A DNA stretch of 64,000 bases from Bacteroidota bacterium (GCA_016713925.1 JADJOH010000002.1:992001-1056000); one strand, 5' to 3'; positions 36,152 to 45,722 are shown, numbered from the stretch's first letter. Translations and numbers: made by a program. The notes: generated by a model not told the origin, from the letters alone.

Positions 36152-39100
36152 GGCAGTTTCACGATTTTAGCATGCCTGAATTCATTACCTGAAAACACCC
36201 TTACTAAGTAAATACCGGCTTTTAAAAAGTCAATATTTAAATAGTTTTTAAAAGTGGCCTTGTACACCAATTCACCATTTATACCAAAGAGTTCTAAACC
36301 ATCAGGAATAAAATCTCCGGTTGGTTTTATATAGACCCCAACTTTTGAAGGAACCGGATATACTTCGATGAATTTTTTCTCGTTTTTCTTTTGATTGAAG
36401 GAGGCTATCCTTGATCCGCTTTCTTCCTCATCATAAATCTCCAGATTCAATAAATGACGAGCTATGAAAACACCATTTCCACCTGTGAGTGGATTTCTAT
36501 AAGCAATTTCAATAAGCAAGGTACTATCTGATGCACTAAATGCGGAGTCAACAATTAAACTATGCAATAGTATTTGTAAAACGGTCTTCATGTTGTACTC
36601 AATATCATTGGTATCATCAATAGCCAATACAATAGATTCAGCCGTCAACAAATCACCTGATTCAATTAGAGCAAAAACTGAATCAAAGTGTTGGTAATTA
36701 CTGCCTGACATATCAGCGTAAAAACCCACGAATGAATCGTCCGCAGTATCATCCATTGAAAGCAACTCAGGGTTATTTTTTAAGGTGAGATATAATTCTC
36801 CTCTTGACAGGTACCGGTACTCATGAAAATATTCTTCATCAAACCTGCCGGAATCCCCAACAATATAACCATAATTACTATTCCTGGTTGTGGCAGTATA
36901 TGGGGGATCATCCTGTTCCCCAAATACAAAGTTGGCAGGACATGAACTTAAAGTTGAGTAGTTGGATATTTGGAATGATGTAACAATACAACCTGCGGAA
37001 TAAGGTATAAATTCATCGGAAGAATTAACAATCCCTTGGTGATACCAAACAATTTGTCCACCATTATGAGTCGATCCTGCCACCCGTCCTGTGGTGTTAT
37101 TATTCATATTGTTCCTGAACCAGCGATTATTTAAAACATTTGTAGAGCTTCCTTGAGTAGCCCCTATATTAGCAGTTACTAAACAAATGGAGGTGTCGAA
37201 ATTGGTCATGGTATTTGTATAAAGGGAATTAACTACACTATTACCATGAAACATCATACTGAAGCCAAGACCGGAAAGTGTACTATTTTCAATACAGGTA
37301 TTGTTGCTGTCGTGAATCCTTAATCCTACTAAAGTGTTTTTACTTCCTGATGGAAAAAGGGTGTTCACATTTACAACTTCATTTAAGTTTAGCCTTGCAT
37401 CCTTGCAATTTTGAAGCGTGATTCCGGTAAACACATTACCGGGAACAGCAGCATGATTAAAAAAGATGTGATTAGCTAAAATCCGGAATCGCTTCAAATT
37501 AGCCACACGAATTCCAATACGAGATTGCTCAAAATCGTTTGGATCGCTACTGCCAATTGTGTTTAAAGAAATTTCAGCATTACTAACAGTAATAGGAATG
37601 TAACTGAGTGCTGTAATTGCAGAGCCATAGTATGCCGTATTTCCGCCTAGGAACTCACTGTAGTCAAAATGATTAAAAAAATCATTATTATGAATATATA
37701 ATACATTATAGTTCCGATCATTTTCAGTCCAAACACCATAATTGTAATCATAGAACTCATTTCCATTTTCAATCACTACCGATTTATATCCCGGGTTGCG
37801 AATACCAATTCCATGTACTCTTAGCCTGTCAACATCCGAAGAGCTACTTCCAAATATATTTTTCTTAATGTCAATATTCATTTCACCATCTGTAAAAATC
37901 CCATTCAATGATCTCAAAAAAGTATTTCCTTTAGTCGGAGTACCATTCCCCACTTTTAAAACCCGGTCATTTTGATCAAAATCGGATACAACATGCACAG
38001 CAGTACCTTGTGTTGGACTTGTTGAATTATCCCAGATATCTTCAAATGAATTGTTGAATAGATTGAGGCTGGAGTTGGTTGAATGTATTCCAAATAGTGA
38101 ATGGCTAAACGTGTTTGGATCCGCGGCGTCTCCGATTTCAATTTCTTCAACATCGTTCAGAACTATTCCCGCATATTTTTTATCTGAAACATGAGGATAT
38201 AGAGTTAGAAGACCAGAGGAGGTAAATATATTGTCTTCTATTTTGCCTTTCGCCTTACTTTGATAATTACTCATGTCAATATCAATATGGCAATTCTCAA
38301 AAGTATTTCCTGTTACTGTATAATTAGCTTCTCGAGTGAGTGTGAGACCAGTTTTTGCGTCTCTTATAATACAGTCTTTAATTTCAATTGATGGGATAAA
38401 CTTACTCCCTTCTTTATCTAAAATGATACTATTCCACATTTTGTTTCCACAAGAAACCAGTGTGCAATTTTCCAGTGTTAATTTCCTATCAGGGTCAATA
38501 GATAAACTCGCATTATCACCTAAATGAATTGTCCAGTTCTTTAAAATATAATTATTGGGATTTGCTGTTCCTGATCGAAGGACAAATTCTCCATCAATAA
38601 AAATGTCTTCATTTGTAAAACTGCCATCTAAAGTGATTTCACCCGGTGCATTTATAACACAAGTACTACAAACACCAAATATAGTCGATTGTAAAACAGT
38701 TTCATGACTAATGTATCTGGTTCCAAATTGTTGTGGAATGAGTGAAATTGCACCGGAAGAAATACTGCAACATTCTAGCACATTTACGGTTATTATATCG
38801 TCTGTAGAACATGTAATACCAAAATTAAAGTCTGTAACTGTTATTGTATATGAACTTGTTCCGGGATTCTGAGTGGGTATTGTAAGTGTTGGATTGTAAA
38901 TGTCATTCGTCCCGGTAAATTCTGCAGGTAAAGTTATTGAAATTTCTTTGTCAATATAATTTGCAGTAATTTCCAAAGGAGTACCTGCACACACAGTTAT
39001 ATCTTCCCCTAAATCGAATGGCTCAATTGGTACTTCAACAGTTACGGACGCGCTTTTCCAGCATTGATCATTCGTTACATAAACAGTGTAAATTGTTGTA

Positions 39101-41979
39101 CGTTGTGGGTCAACTTGAATAGAATTGCACATAGGCACATTGGTGCTACAGGCATTGGAAATCATTCCTGAGTCAGGTGCCCATAAAAAATGATAATCGC
39201 CTAATGATCCCATGCTTCCATTAACAGGATTAAAAGTTGCAGTTAAAGTTTCAGATCCGGAAGAAGGACAATAGGTGATGGGTGAAGTTATTGGATTATT
39301 ATTTCCATCTACAATTTGTAAATCAATTAAATCCTGATGTACATTCAGCGTACATACAACATTCCCATTGACAGAAATCGGATAAATAGTTGTAGAATTT
39401 ACCGGGCTAGTTTGAATTTTCCAAATATGATCACTATTGTTAACTGGAGTAATAGTTAACCCACTTACAGAACAGGCCACCGTATAGCTTCCGCTACCCC
39501 CTTCAATGATGAGTGTAGTAGATGATTCTGAGCAAATTTCATCATCCGTCAAACGTACCTGTAAAGGAGGAGCAACAAGGAAAATTCGAGTTAAGGAAAA
39601 AGGAGGTATTTCCACATAACGTATTGATCCGTTCATTATTGAAGCAATACCAATTGTCAAATTCAAATTACCATTATCTGTAGCTCCCTCCACTGCATTT
39701 CCTGTAATTGCATAGTTTTGAGAAATAGCTGTTAGTTGTTCATACTCAAGAGAACTTGTAGAATAAATTCCGGAATATATATTCTCTAACTCAAGATTAT
39801 AGGATTGAGTTCCTCCTAAATTTAGCAAAATTACTTCACGATCATTTGACCCCCTTTCAAAAACCCATCCATAAAGTAAAGGATTTGTACTATTTGGAAC
39901 TAATGTTTGCAAGGGTGGTTGTATAGCACTAAAGTCCAAAGGCCACGCCTTTTCAGCGTTCTTCATCGCTTGAGAGATTAGTGAAAATGCATTGCCTACT
40001 GCTGTTAGACCCCATTGAACGGTAGCAGGTTTAGGTTTAGGTAAATGAGGCGCACCATGACATTGTATATCGTCAAATCCGGTAGATGACTCAAAAATAT
40101 TTCCATAAATACCGTCACTGGTAAGAGTATGTGAAATCACTTTTGTGATCGCTTCTGTTTCCAGATATTTTAATGCCATTACACTGTTAAATAAACCATG
40201 TGACCATGTACCGATACGGAAATTATTATTGTCAAGCATATTAAATTCGGTGAGCCATATTTCCAATGGCTTAGCACTGAATTTAGCACTATTATAATCA
40301 TCAATGAGATCAAAAGTGTTTGCCTTTAAATAATCTTCCTCTATAAATGCCTTTTCAATATATGTTTGTAAATCTGCTGATATAAATGAACCTTGACATA
40401 ATTGTGGATTAATAGGAAATTCTCCAATATAATCGTGTATAACTATAGCGTCTATGTTATTGGTATTTGGTAGGCGCTTGAGTGCACTTTCCAACCATAG
40501 GCGTCTTCTCCCTGGCCCTGATTGGGGAATATCAGCCCCTACCATTGCAATCTTTGTCTGTGTAGTTTGTGGTAGTTGAAAATCTCTGAAACTGGTTGCA
40601 TATTCTAAAGAAAGATCTACATAACTATTTGCAGAAGGGAAAACTTGTTTATTATATTCATCATTGAGATAAAACTCGTTTCCTAATTCAAGGTATCGAA
40701 TGGGAACATTCAACTCTTGCAGGCGGTATATAGATGCCAATTCATAATAAAATTTTGAACTCAACATATTCCATGTGATCATAGCTTGAGCACCTAGCAA
40801 TTCCAAATTATTACGATAGAAATCGTATGTGTTTCCTAAATAGCTGGTGGGTATTTTTTTGAAACTATTCTTATCATAAAACCAATCAAAAGGAAGATCG
40901 CGCTCTAATATAGGCCATCCGGTACGCCAATCGGCAAAATTACTCAATGTGCCGAACGGAACACGTAAAATTGTAGCGGCAGGATTTGCAAGAACCACCT
41001 CATTATTATATAATATTTCCCAAGTCTGGACTGGATCATCATTTGCATCCACTTGAATTGTGTTTCCACCATTAAATCCAAAAAAATCTATAGGTAAATC
41101 ACGATCATCCCCTAAAGTAGGATTAACATTAATTACTGGCAGAGATATTCCTAATGTGAAAAAATCAAATTGTGCTACAGTCACGCTTGTGCCTATACTT
41201 CCTACTCTTGCATTACCACTAATTCCCGAAGCACCAAGATCCTTCCATTTTACCCCGTTCCAATTTAAAATATGAATTCCTGAGGTATCAAATAATCCAC
41301 ATCCTAAACTATCCCAATAAAGTCTTACCTGTACATTGGTGCTGCCTGTATTTCTTTTTAATTGCCAGTAATTGCATGTAGAAATACTACTTACTGTTGT
41401 ATCGCATGAATCGCTGAGTGAATGGTGAATGGCAAAATACTTTGCAGTAAAGGATTCTGTTGAAACTGCGGGGGCAGAGATTTCAATCGGGTAATAGGAA
41501 TTGTCCGCACCCACCGGAAAAATGAACGCCGTATTCCCAATCTTCTTCACCGTTCCATCCACATAACTCAGGTTATTGGCACCGGTGGTTGTGGCGGTTG
41601 CTTTTAAGGTAATCAGTGTATCAGTATATACAATGCCATTACTTAGTTGAAGCAAACTATCAATGGTGATGGGCTGGTTCAATGTTACAATTCCTCCCGG
41701 TTTGTCAACAATGAGTTTATTAAAGGTAAGCGTACTTGTTCCTCCGCCAAACTCCTGATCTTCGCTTCCTGCGAATTTTAATGTTCCACCGCTATTGTTA
41801 AAGGTGACATTGTTTCCGTTTACAGCAACATTGCCATTGTAAATATTGGTACCTGCATTGGAAGTTTGTATGGGACCGGTACCGGCATTGAAATACACAT
41901 CTTCATTATATACATCGGCAGACTGACTAGCCAGCTTCAAATAGGCAGTTAATGTATTGCCATTGGTGATGGTCACCAC
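36148..41979 (-). CDS. Giant T9SS cargo with embedded clan GH-A glycosidase-like domain (3' part)
   Basis: 1943 codons as read. Beta-rich repeat region (1-285); TIM-barrel-like glycosidase domain (~290-800) with YLELGNEFYLN (candidate acid/base Glu435) and LEIWLTEFNML (candidate nucleophile Glu578), resembling GH39/GH51/GH79-type clan-A enzymes; Ig/PKD-like domains (~805-1060); right-handed beta-helix repeats (~1090-1600, LTLENCTLVSCGN and similar); then a T9SS type A domain ending KIVKLP. The frame continues upstream through one TGA (42004-42006) into the 330-codon ORF, so the intact protein is ~2280 residues. Probably a surface polysaccharide-active protein; substrate unknown. Confidence 0.75.
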   Translation of the reverse strand: MVTITNGNTLTAYLKLASQSADVYNEDVYFNAGTGPIQTSNAGTNIYNGNVAVNGNNVTFNNSGGTLKFAGSEDQEFGGGTSTLTFNKLIVDKPGGIVTLNQPITIDSLLQLSNGIVYTDTLITLKATATTTGANNLSYVDGTVKKIGNTAFIFPVGADNSYYPIEISAPAVSTESFTAKYFAIHHSLSDSCDTTVSSISTCNYWQLKRNTGSTNVQVRLYWDSLGCGLFDTSGIHILNWNGVKWKDLGASGISGNARVGSIGTSVTVAQFDFFTLGISLPVINVNPTLGDDRDLPIDFFGFNGGNTIQVDANDDPVQTWEILYNNEVVLANPAATILRVPFGTLSNFADWRTGWPILERDLPFDWFYDKNSFKKIPTSYLGNTYDFYRNNLELLGAQAMITWNMLSSKFYYELASIYRLQELNVPIRYLELGNEFYLNDEYNKQVFPSANSYVDLSLEYATSFRDFQLPQTTQTKIAMVGADIPQSGPGRRRLWLESALKRLPNTNNIDAIVIHDYIGEFPINPQLCQGSFISADLQTYIEKAFIEEDYLKANTFDLIDDYNSAKFSAKPLEIWLTEFNMLDNNNFRIGTWSHGLFNSVMALKYLETEAITKVISHTLTSDGIYGNIFESSTGFDDIQCHGAPHLPKPKPATVQWGLTAVGNAFSLISQAMKNAEKAWPLDFSAIQPPLQTLVPNSTNPLLYGWVFERGSNDREVILLNLGGTQSYNLELENIYSGIYSTSSLEYEQLTAISQNYAITGNAVEGATDNGNLNLTIGIASIMNGSIRYVEIPPFSLTRIFLVAPPLQVRLTDDEICSESSTTLIIEGGSGSYTVACSVSGLTITPVNNSDHIWKIQTSPVNSTTIYPISVNGNVVCTLNVHQDLIDLQIVDGNNNPITSPITYCPSSGSETLTATFNPVNGSMGSLGDYHFLWAPDSGMISNACSTNVPMCNSIQVDPQRTTIYTVYVTNDQCWKSASVTVEVPIEPFDLGEDITVCAGTPLEITANYIDKEISITLPAEFTGTNDIYNPTLTIPTQNPGTSSYTITVTDFNFGITCSTDDIITVNVLECCSISSGAISLIPQQFGTRYISHETVLQSTIFGVCSTCVINAPGEITLDGSFTNEDIFIDGEFVLRSGTANPNNYILKNWTIHLGDNASLSIDPDRKLTLENCTLVSCGNKMWNSIILDKEGSKFIPSIEIKDCIIRDAKTGLTLTREANYTVTGNTFENCHIDIDMSNYQSKAKGKIEDNIFTSSGLLTLYPHVSDKKYAGIVLNDVEEIEIGDAADPNTFSHSLFGIHSTNSSLNLFNNSFEDIWDNSTSPTQGTAVHVVSDFDQNDRVLKVGNGTPTKGNTFLRSLNGIFTDGEMNIDIKKNIFGSSSSDVDRLRVHGIGIRNPGYKSVVIENGNEFYDYNYGVWTENDRNYNVLYIHNNDFFNHFDYSEFLGGNTAYYGSAITALSYIPITVSNAEISLNTIGSSDPNDFEQSRIGIRVANLKRFRILANHIFFNHAAVPGNVFTGITLQNCKDARLNLNEVVNVNTLFPSGSKNTLVGLRIHDSNNTCIENSTLSGLGFSMMFHGNSVVNSLYTNTMTNFDTSICLVTANIGATQGSSTNVLNNRWFRNNMNNNTTGRVAGSTHNGGQIVWYHQGIVNSSDEFIPYSAGCIVTSFQISNYSTLSSCPANFVFGEQDDPPYTATTRNSNYGYIVGDSGRFDEEYFHEYRYLSRGELYLTLKNNPELLSMDDTADDSFVGFYADMSGSNYQHFDSVFALIESGDLLTAESIVLAIDDTNDIEYNMKTVLQILLHSLIVDSAFSASDSTLLIEIAYRNPLTGGNGVFIARHLLNLEIYDEEESGSRIASFNQKKNEKKFIEVYPVPSKVGVYIKPTGDFIPDGLELFGINGELVYKATFKNYLNIDFLKAGIYLVRVFSGNEFRHAKIVKLP

Positions 41980-42003
41980 CGCATTATAAGTATTATTGCT
42001 TTC

Positions 42004-42996
42004 TCAGGTATTGTTTAGCGTACTACCTGTTTTAGTTAAAAAGGTACTGTCGTTAAAAGTCGAGGTTTTTACAATTAAATTAGGGGCTGTGAAATTTACC
42101 TTGCCACCAAAAGTATTTACAAAAACATTGAACAAAACACTTCCACTAGCTGTAATACTATTGGCAGTAGTAGCAGTTTGAAAAATGTTCTTAAATTGTA
42201 TGGTGCCGGCGCTGATACCGGTACTTCCGGTTACCAGACAAGCATTATCCCCTAATAATGCCATTGCCCCGGAAGTAGCATTGCAAAAATAAACTCCTCC
42301 GTTAGCATTGCTATTTATATAAATGGTGTCATTGAAATAACTCGTATCACCAAAAGCCATTTGAATAGCATAGCCTCCACTACTTATTAAATACACCTTT
42401 CCATTAAAAGTATCACCAAAATCCTCGCCCATCCTTAAATAGGCTGTCCCGGAATTTTTGATGGTGACATCCGCATTAAAAACGCATCCGCCATCTCCCC
42501 AACCACTGGCCGAGCCGTTTTGCTCGAAACTGCCGTTTTGGTCAAAGGTGCCACCGCTGAATTTTATCTGTCCCACAATGACATCTAAGGTACAATTAAA
42601 ATCTGTTCCTTGGAAATAAGCATAGGTCCCCCTCAATTTTAATGACGCTCCAATGACATCACCACCATTAAAGGAAGCCCGTTGAGTGACATGCAATTCA
42701 TTGGTATCTAAATCTATGGTACTCCCGTATTGTATAAGCCTGTTTACAGTTCGATCCTGATCCAATTCCAGATTAGGTTTTCCGGAATTGATGGTGATGG
42801 TATCGTTAGAATTTGGTATTCCCGAAGGCGACCAATTAGAGGAATTTGCCCAGTCACTATTGGTGGTTCCGTTCCAGGTGTAATTCCCAGCGGTCAACGA
42901 TGATGTAGTAAATAAAAGAAGCAGAATTAAACTTGTTAAGATTTGCAAAGGACTTTGATCTAAGGTCGTTTTTGAGAAATAGACGAAATGATTCAT
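42004..42996 (-). CDS. Giant T9SS cargo, N-terminal part (ends at an in-frame TGA)
   Basis: 330 codons. The signal peptide region (~17-36, SLILLLLFTTSSLTA) precedes YTWNGTTNSDWANSSNWSPS, a motif common at the start of Bacteroidota beta-helix adhesins and hydrolases. Short beta-repeats follow (IKFSGGTFDQNGSFEQNG). The ORF stops at TGA (42004-42006) in TLNNT-stop-ESNNTYNAVVTITNG, and the following 1943-codon ORF is in the same frame. The two were therefore one gene; only this part carries the export signal, so the large downstream part depends on readthrough or on the stop being a base-call error. Confidence 0.75.
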   Translation of the reverse strand: MNHFVYFSKTTLDQSPLQILTSLILLLLFTTSSLTAGNYTWNGTTNSDWANSSNWSPSGIPNSNDTITINSGKPNLELDQDRTVNRLIQYGSTIDLDTNELHVTQRASFNGGDVIGASLKLRGTYAYFQGTDFNCTLDVIVGQIKFSGGTFDQNGSFEQNGSASGWGDGGCVFNADVTIKNSGTAYLRMGEDFGDTFNGKVYLISSGGYAIQMAFGDTSYFNDTIYINSNANGGVYFCNATSGAMALLGDNACLVTGSTGISAGTIQFKNIFQTATTANSITASGSVLFNVFVNTFGGKVNFTAPNLIVKTSTFNDSTFLTKTGSTLNNT

Positions 42997-43242
42997 GGGT
43001 TAAATGTTTTGATGGGTGATATCAATTATGTACTGGAATATACAATTAAAAACTAATGATGGTAATCAAATAACGACCTCTATGTAGAGTCGTTCAAATA
43101 AATCATCTCAACAAACATCCCATAGTCATTGAAAACTGAATTCAATATAAGGGAAATCATTAACTCCCATTTTTCACTAAGCACACCTCTCTCTAACTGA
43201 TGCCCACTGTAGGGATCATTATTTTTCAACAGTGCTCTACCA

Positions 43243-43647
43243 CTAGTTAGTTACAAATGCGAAAGCATCGCTCCACACTCCACTTGCATTTTTCACTCTT
43301 ACGCTTCCAAACTGAACATCCGAGTACGCAAAACTTCCGAGTTGCAAGATCAGTTTATTGCCTGTCCTGCTCCACACATATCCTGCAGGAAGTCCGGTAG
43401 TTTGGTCATATGCAAAACTGTAATTAAACAGGTCAGTAACTCCATCTTTACTTCCTAATTTTATTTCAACCAAATCAACTTGGTTGGTGTCGGCTAAAGT
43501 GATAAACATCGTCCCAACTACACTATCATTTACAGGGACTGTTGTGGTGACAAAGGCATCCAATGGAGTTTGTGCTTGCACTATAAATGTTGTTGCAGAG
43601 AACAAAATAATTAAAAGACCATGGCGAAGAAAGGCTAGAGTTTTCAT
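43243..43647 (-). CDS. Small secreted protein of unknown function
   Basis: 134 residues. The signal peptide (~1-25, ending FIVQAQ) is followed by a short beta-rich domain (VVGTMFITLADTNQVDLVEI, NKLILQLGSFAYSDVQFGSV) that resembles a single Ig/fibronectin-like sandwich. No sorting domain, lipobox or catalytic motif is visible. It is 246 bp from the giant cargo gene on the same strand, and the gap shows no obvious promoter, so its regulation is unclear. Confidence 0.55.
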   Translation of the reverse strand: MKTLAFLRHGLLIILFSATTFIVQAQTPLDAFVTTTVPVNDSVVGTMFITLADTNQVDLVEIKLGSKDGVTDLFNYSFAYDQTTGLPAGYVWSRTGNKLILQLGSFAYSDVQFGSVRVKNASGVWSDAFAFVTN

Positions 43648-44033
43648 GGGTAATAAAGTTTAGGTTGAATCAAAATTAGAATTAAATTTCGAATAACAAA
43701 ATATTTTTAATGTTAAGTTTTCTACAACTCCATGAAAAATCATTAATTTGCAAATCATCTTCGAGGTTCACATCTCGATTTAAACTTAATTATTGTTAAG
43801 ATGGGTCCCGGTTAATCAGGTACTCCATGCGCGCCCTTTAGACTTCGTAGCTTTTTAAATTTCAACGAAATCAATTATGGCGGAGAATACCATTAGGGCT
43901 TTATTAATTATTGTTTTTCAATGACTTAAGTGTGGAATCGATTTAAAGTGAGTCTTCCATTTTACTACGATTTAAAGTCATTTGCAACAAAAGCCATCCT
44001 CCCGGCGTAGAAATAAAGGCAAAACTCAAAATC
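43648..44033. other. Intergenic region between divergent genes
   Basis: AT-rich sequence that must contain the promoters of the divergent genes at 43647 (minus) and 44034 (plus). I see no hairpin, repeat or convincing TAnnTTTG box; the closest is GTCATTTG around 43978. Confidence 0.4.
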
Positions 44034-45329
44034 ATGAAAAATCTATCATTCATTGCAGGTTTATGTTTACTCGCAGGAACCTCCTTTGCACAACATGACA
44101 ACCTTAGTAATTTAAGTGCAGAATGGGTCCGTACTCCGGCTCGTAATGCGGCAACAGATGCCAGTGATATCGTAGTTTATAATCCCGCGGGATTGGTACG
44201 ATTGAACAATGGTTTTCATATCAATGTCGGGAACCAAAGTTTGTTCAGAAAACCAAGTCATACCTTCGATATGGGCTTGGGCGCTGGTGAGCTGACCTAT
44301 ACGCAGGATGGAAATGATCTCTTCCTTCCTAATTTGTACATGACGTATAAGAAGGATCGCTTTGCATTGTTCACCGGTATATTTATGGCCGGCGGTGGTG
44401 CTACAGCGAATTATCCAACCGGAAGTATCACTACAGAAATGATCGGCTTGCAAGTGCTGACTGCCGCGCAGGGTGCTTATGGTGCCTACGATAAACAACA
44501 TTTAAAAGCTTCCTCTTTCTATCTGACTACAACGCTCGGAGGATCTTTTGCTGTCAATGATAAAATCTCGTTCGCTGTTGCCGGACGTTATCTCGACGCC
44601 ACCAATAAAACTGAAGCGGGTTTGACGCTTACTCAATCTCCACTCACTCTGCCGGATGCGGCCATGGTTTTAAAGTCCAATGAAACAGCCTCAGGTTTTG
44701 GTGGAGTATTCAGCATGATGATTCAGGCGAGTCCACGCACACGATTTACTGCACGCTATGAAACAGCCGTTAAAATGGAATTTGAAACCGATCAGCAAAC
44801 CGATGACTTCGGAATGACCACTGATGGCAGTACTACACGCAGAGATCTCCCTTCGGTATTCGCGGCAGGTATTGCATTTGCAGCTACCCCTACCGTTATG
44901 CTATATGGTGATTTCAACTATTATGCTCAAACATCGGCTAACTGGGATAAATCCACTCCATTGACCGAAGAAAAAAACTATGGAGATCTTGCAGGAGATG
45001 CCATTGGAATCAATATCGCTTCTACCATTCAAGCCGGCAAGAAATTCCTTGTGAGTATCGGTGGTGGATACACCGACTTCCAATACAGCGACCGCAACGG
45101 ATACTTCACCAAAGCAGGCGCCTTTGAAACTGCACCTGATGATAATTTTAATATCAACACAGGGATGAGTTATATGGCCACTTCCAACATCACGTTAACA
45201 TTGGGCTATATGCATACTTTCTACAATGATCAAACGACGAAAGCTCTACTCGTTCAACCTTTGGATGTAGACGTAAAAACAAGCAATAGTCTAGATGCAA
45301 TTGCTATTGGCGTTGATCTGAAATTCTAA
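44034..45329 (+). CDS. FadL/TodX-family outer-membrane transport protein
   Basis: 431 residues. The signal peptide (~1-19, TSFAQ) is followed by the conserved NLSAEWVRTPARNAATDASD and VVYNPAGLVRLNNGF segment typical of the FadL/OMPP1/TodX hatch region, then a long beta-barrel with alternating aromatic strands ending LDAIAIGVDLKF. FadL-type porins let hydrophobic compounds such as fatty acids cross the outer membrane; substrate not readable here. A strong intrinsic terminator 34 bp after the stop makes it a single-gene transcript. Confidence 0.82.
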   Translation: MKNLSFIAGLCLLAGTSFAQHDNLSNLSAEWVRTPARNAATDASDIVVYNPAGLVRLNNGFHINVGNQSLFRKPSHTFDMGLGAGELTYTQDGNDLFLPNLYMTYKKDRFALFTGIFMAGGGATANYPTGSITTEMIGLQVLTAAQGAYGAYDKQHLKASSFYLTTTLGGSFAVNDKISFAVAGRYLDATNKTEAGLTLTQSPLTLPDAAMVLKSNETASGFGGVFSMMIQASPRTRFTARYETAVKMEFETDQQTDDFGMTTDGSTTRRDLPSVFAAGIAFAATPTVMLYGDFNYYAQTSANWDKSTPLTEEKNYGDLAGDAIGINIASTIQAGKKFLVSIGGGYTDFQYSDRNGYFTKAGAFETAPDDNFNINTGMSYMATSNITLTLGYMHTFYNDQTTKALLVQPLDVDVKTSNSLDAIAIGVDLKF

Positions 45330-45362
45330 AATACATATCAGTTACGAAAACACGTACTGATT

Positions 45363-45396
45363 AAAAGGTCATCTTGAAAAAGGTGACCTTTTTTTA
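45363..45396 (+). terminator. Intrinsic terminator of the FadL-like gene
   Basis: AAAGGTCA ... TGACCTTT stem with a TCTTGAAAAAGG loop, followed by a run of Ts. It lies 34 bp after the stop codon. Confidence 0.8.
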
Positions 45397-45581
45397 TTGA
45401 ATATTAATTTGAAAACGAAACTATCAGGACTCTTCCTTTACGCTATTCCTGACATTCGCAGAAAAAACAGTTGCTTTTACAGGGAATAGAGAATATGCCT
45501 GATATTATAAATTAACAATTGTTGTAGGTGTCTGACGGGGGATAAGTCATAACTGAGATGTCCCGAGTTCTTAGAGGTAGA

Positions 45582-45722
45582 AGCCCTGTAGGGGCAGTAT
45601 CTCTGTAAGTAAAGATATCATCTTCCCCCAACTACGCCGGCAGCCGACCTAAGGTCAGCTGCCGGCGGTTGTAAGGAAAGGGGGTGTTTGTCGATTACAG
45701 AGATACCGCCCCTACAGGGCTT
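45582..45722. repeat. Composite inverted-repeat element (GCCCTGTAGGGGC ends, palindromic core)
   Basis: The left end AGCCCTGTAGGGGC..TATCTCTGTAA (45582-45608) is the inverted complement of the right end TTACAGAGATACCGCCCCTA.. (45696-45722). Each end also contains the near-palindrome CCCTGTAGGGG. A further palindrome, GCCGGCAGC..GCTGCCGGC with core GACCTAAGGTC, sits inside at 45636-45666. There is no ORF. It resembles small non-autonomous or REP-like elements often seen in Bacteroidota spacers. Confidence 0.75.

Larger units (their letters stand above)
30338..36711 (-). repeat. Three-unit ~2.1-kb tandem array (CTD module plus propeller cargo)
   Basis: Each unit is a 564-bp CTD module followed by a ~1.57-kb propeller-cargo gene: unit 1 at 36711-34583, unit 2 at 34586-32460, unit 3 at 32463-30338. 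In unit 1 the CTD module is the 3' end of the giant gene (internal Met at 36711); in units 2 and 3 it is a separate ORF. Junctions are the same sequence, CCATGA or AATGAGT-type, with 4-bp ATGA overlaps throughout. Confidence 0.8.

Noticed and set aside
27467..42006. Possible reassignment of TGA to a sense codon, because two large genes contain in-frame TGA
   Set aside because: TGA is used as a normal stop elsewhere (e.g. 1182-1184, 51475-51477 and the ATGA junctions), and the rest of the region is full of indels. Local errors or mutations are simpler.
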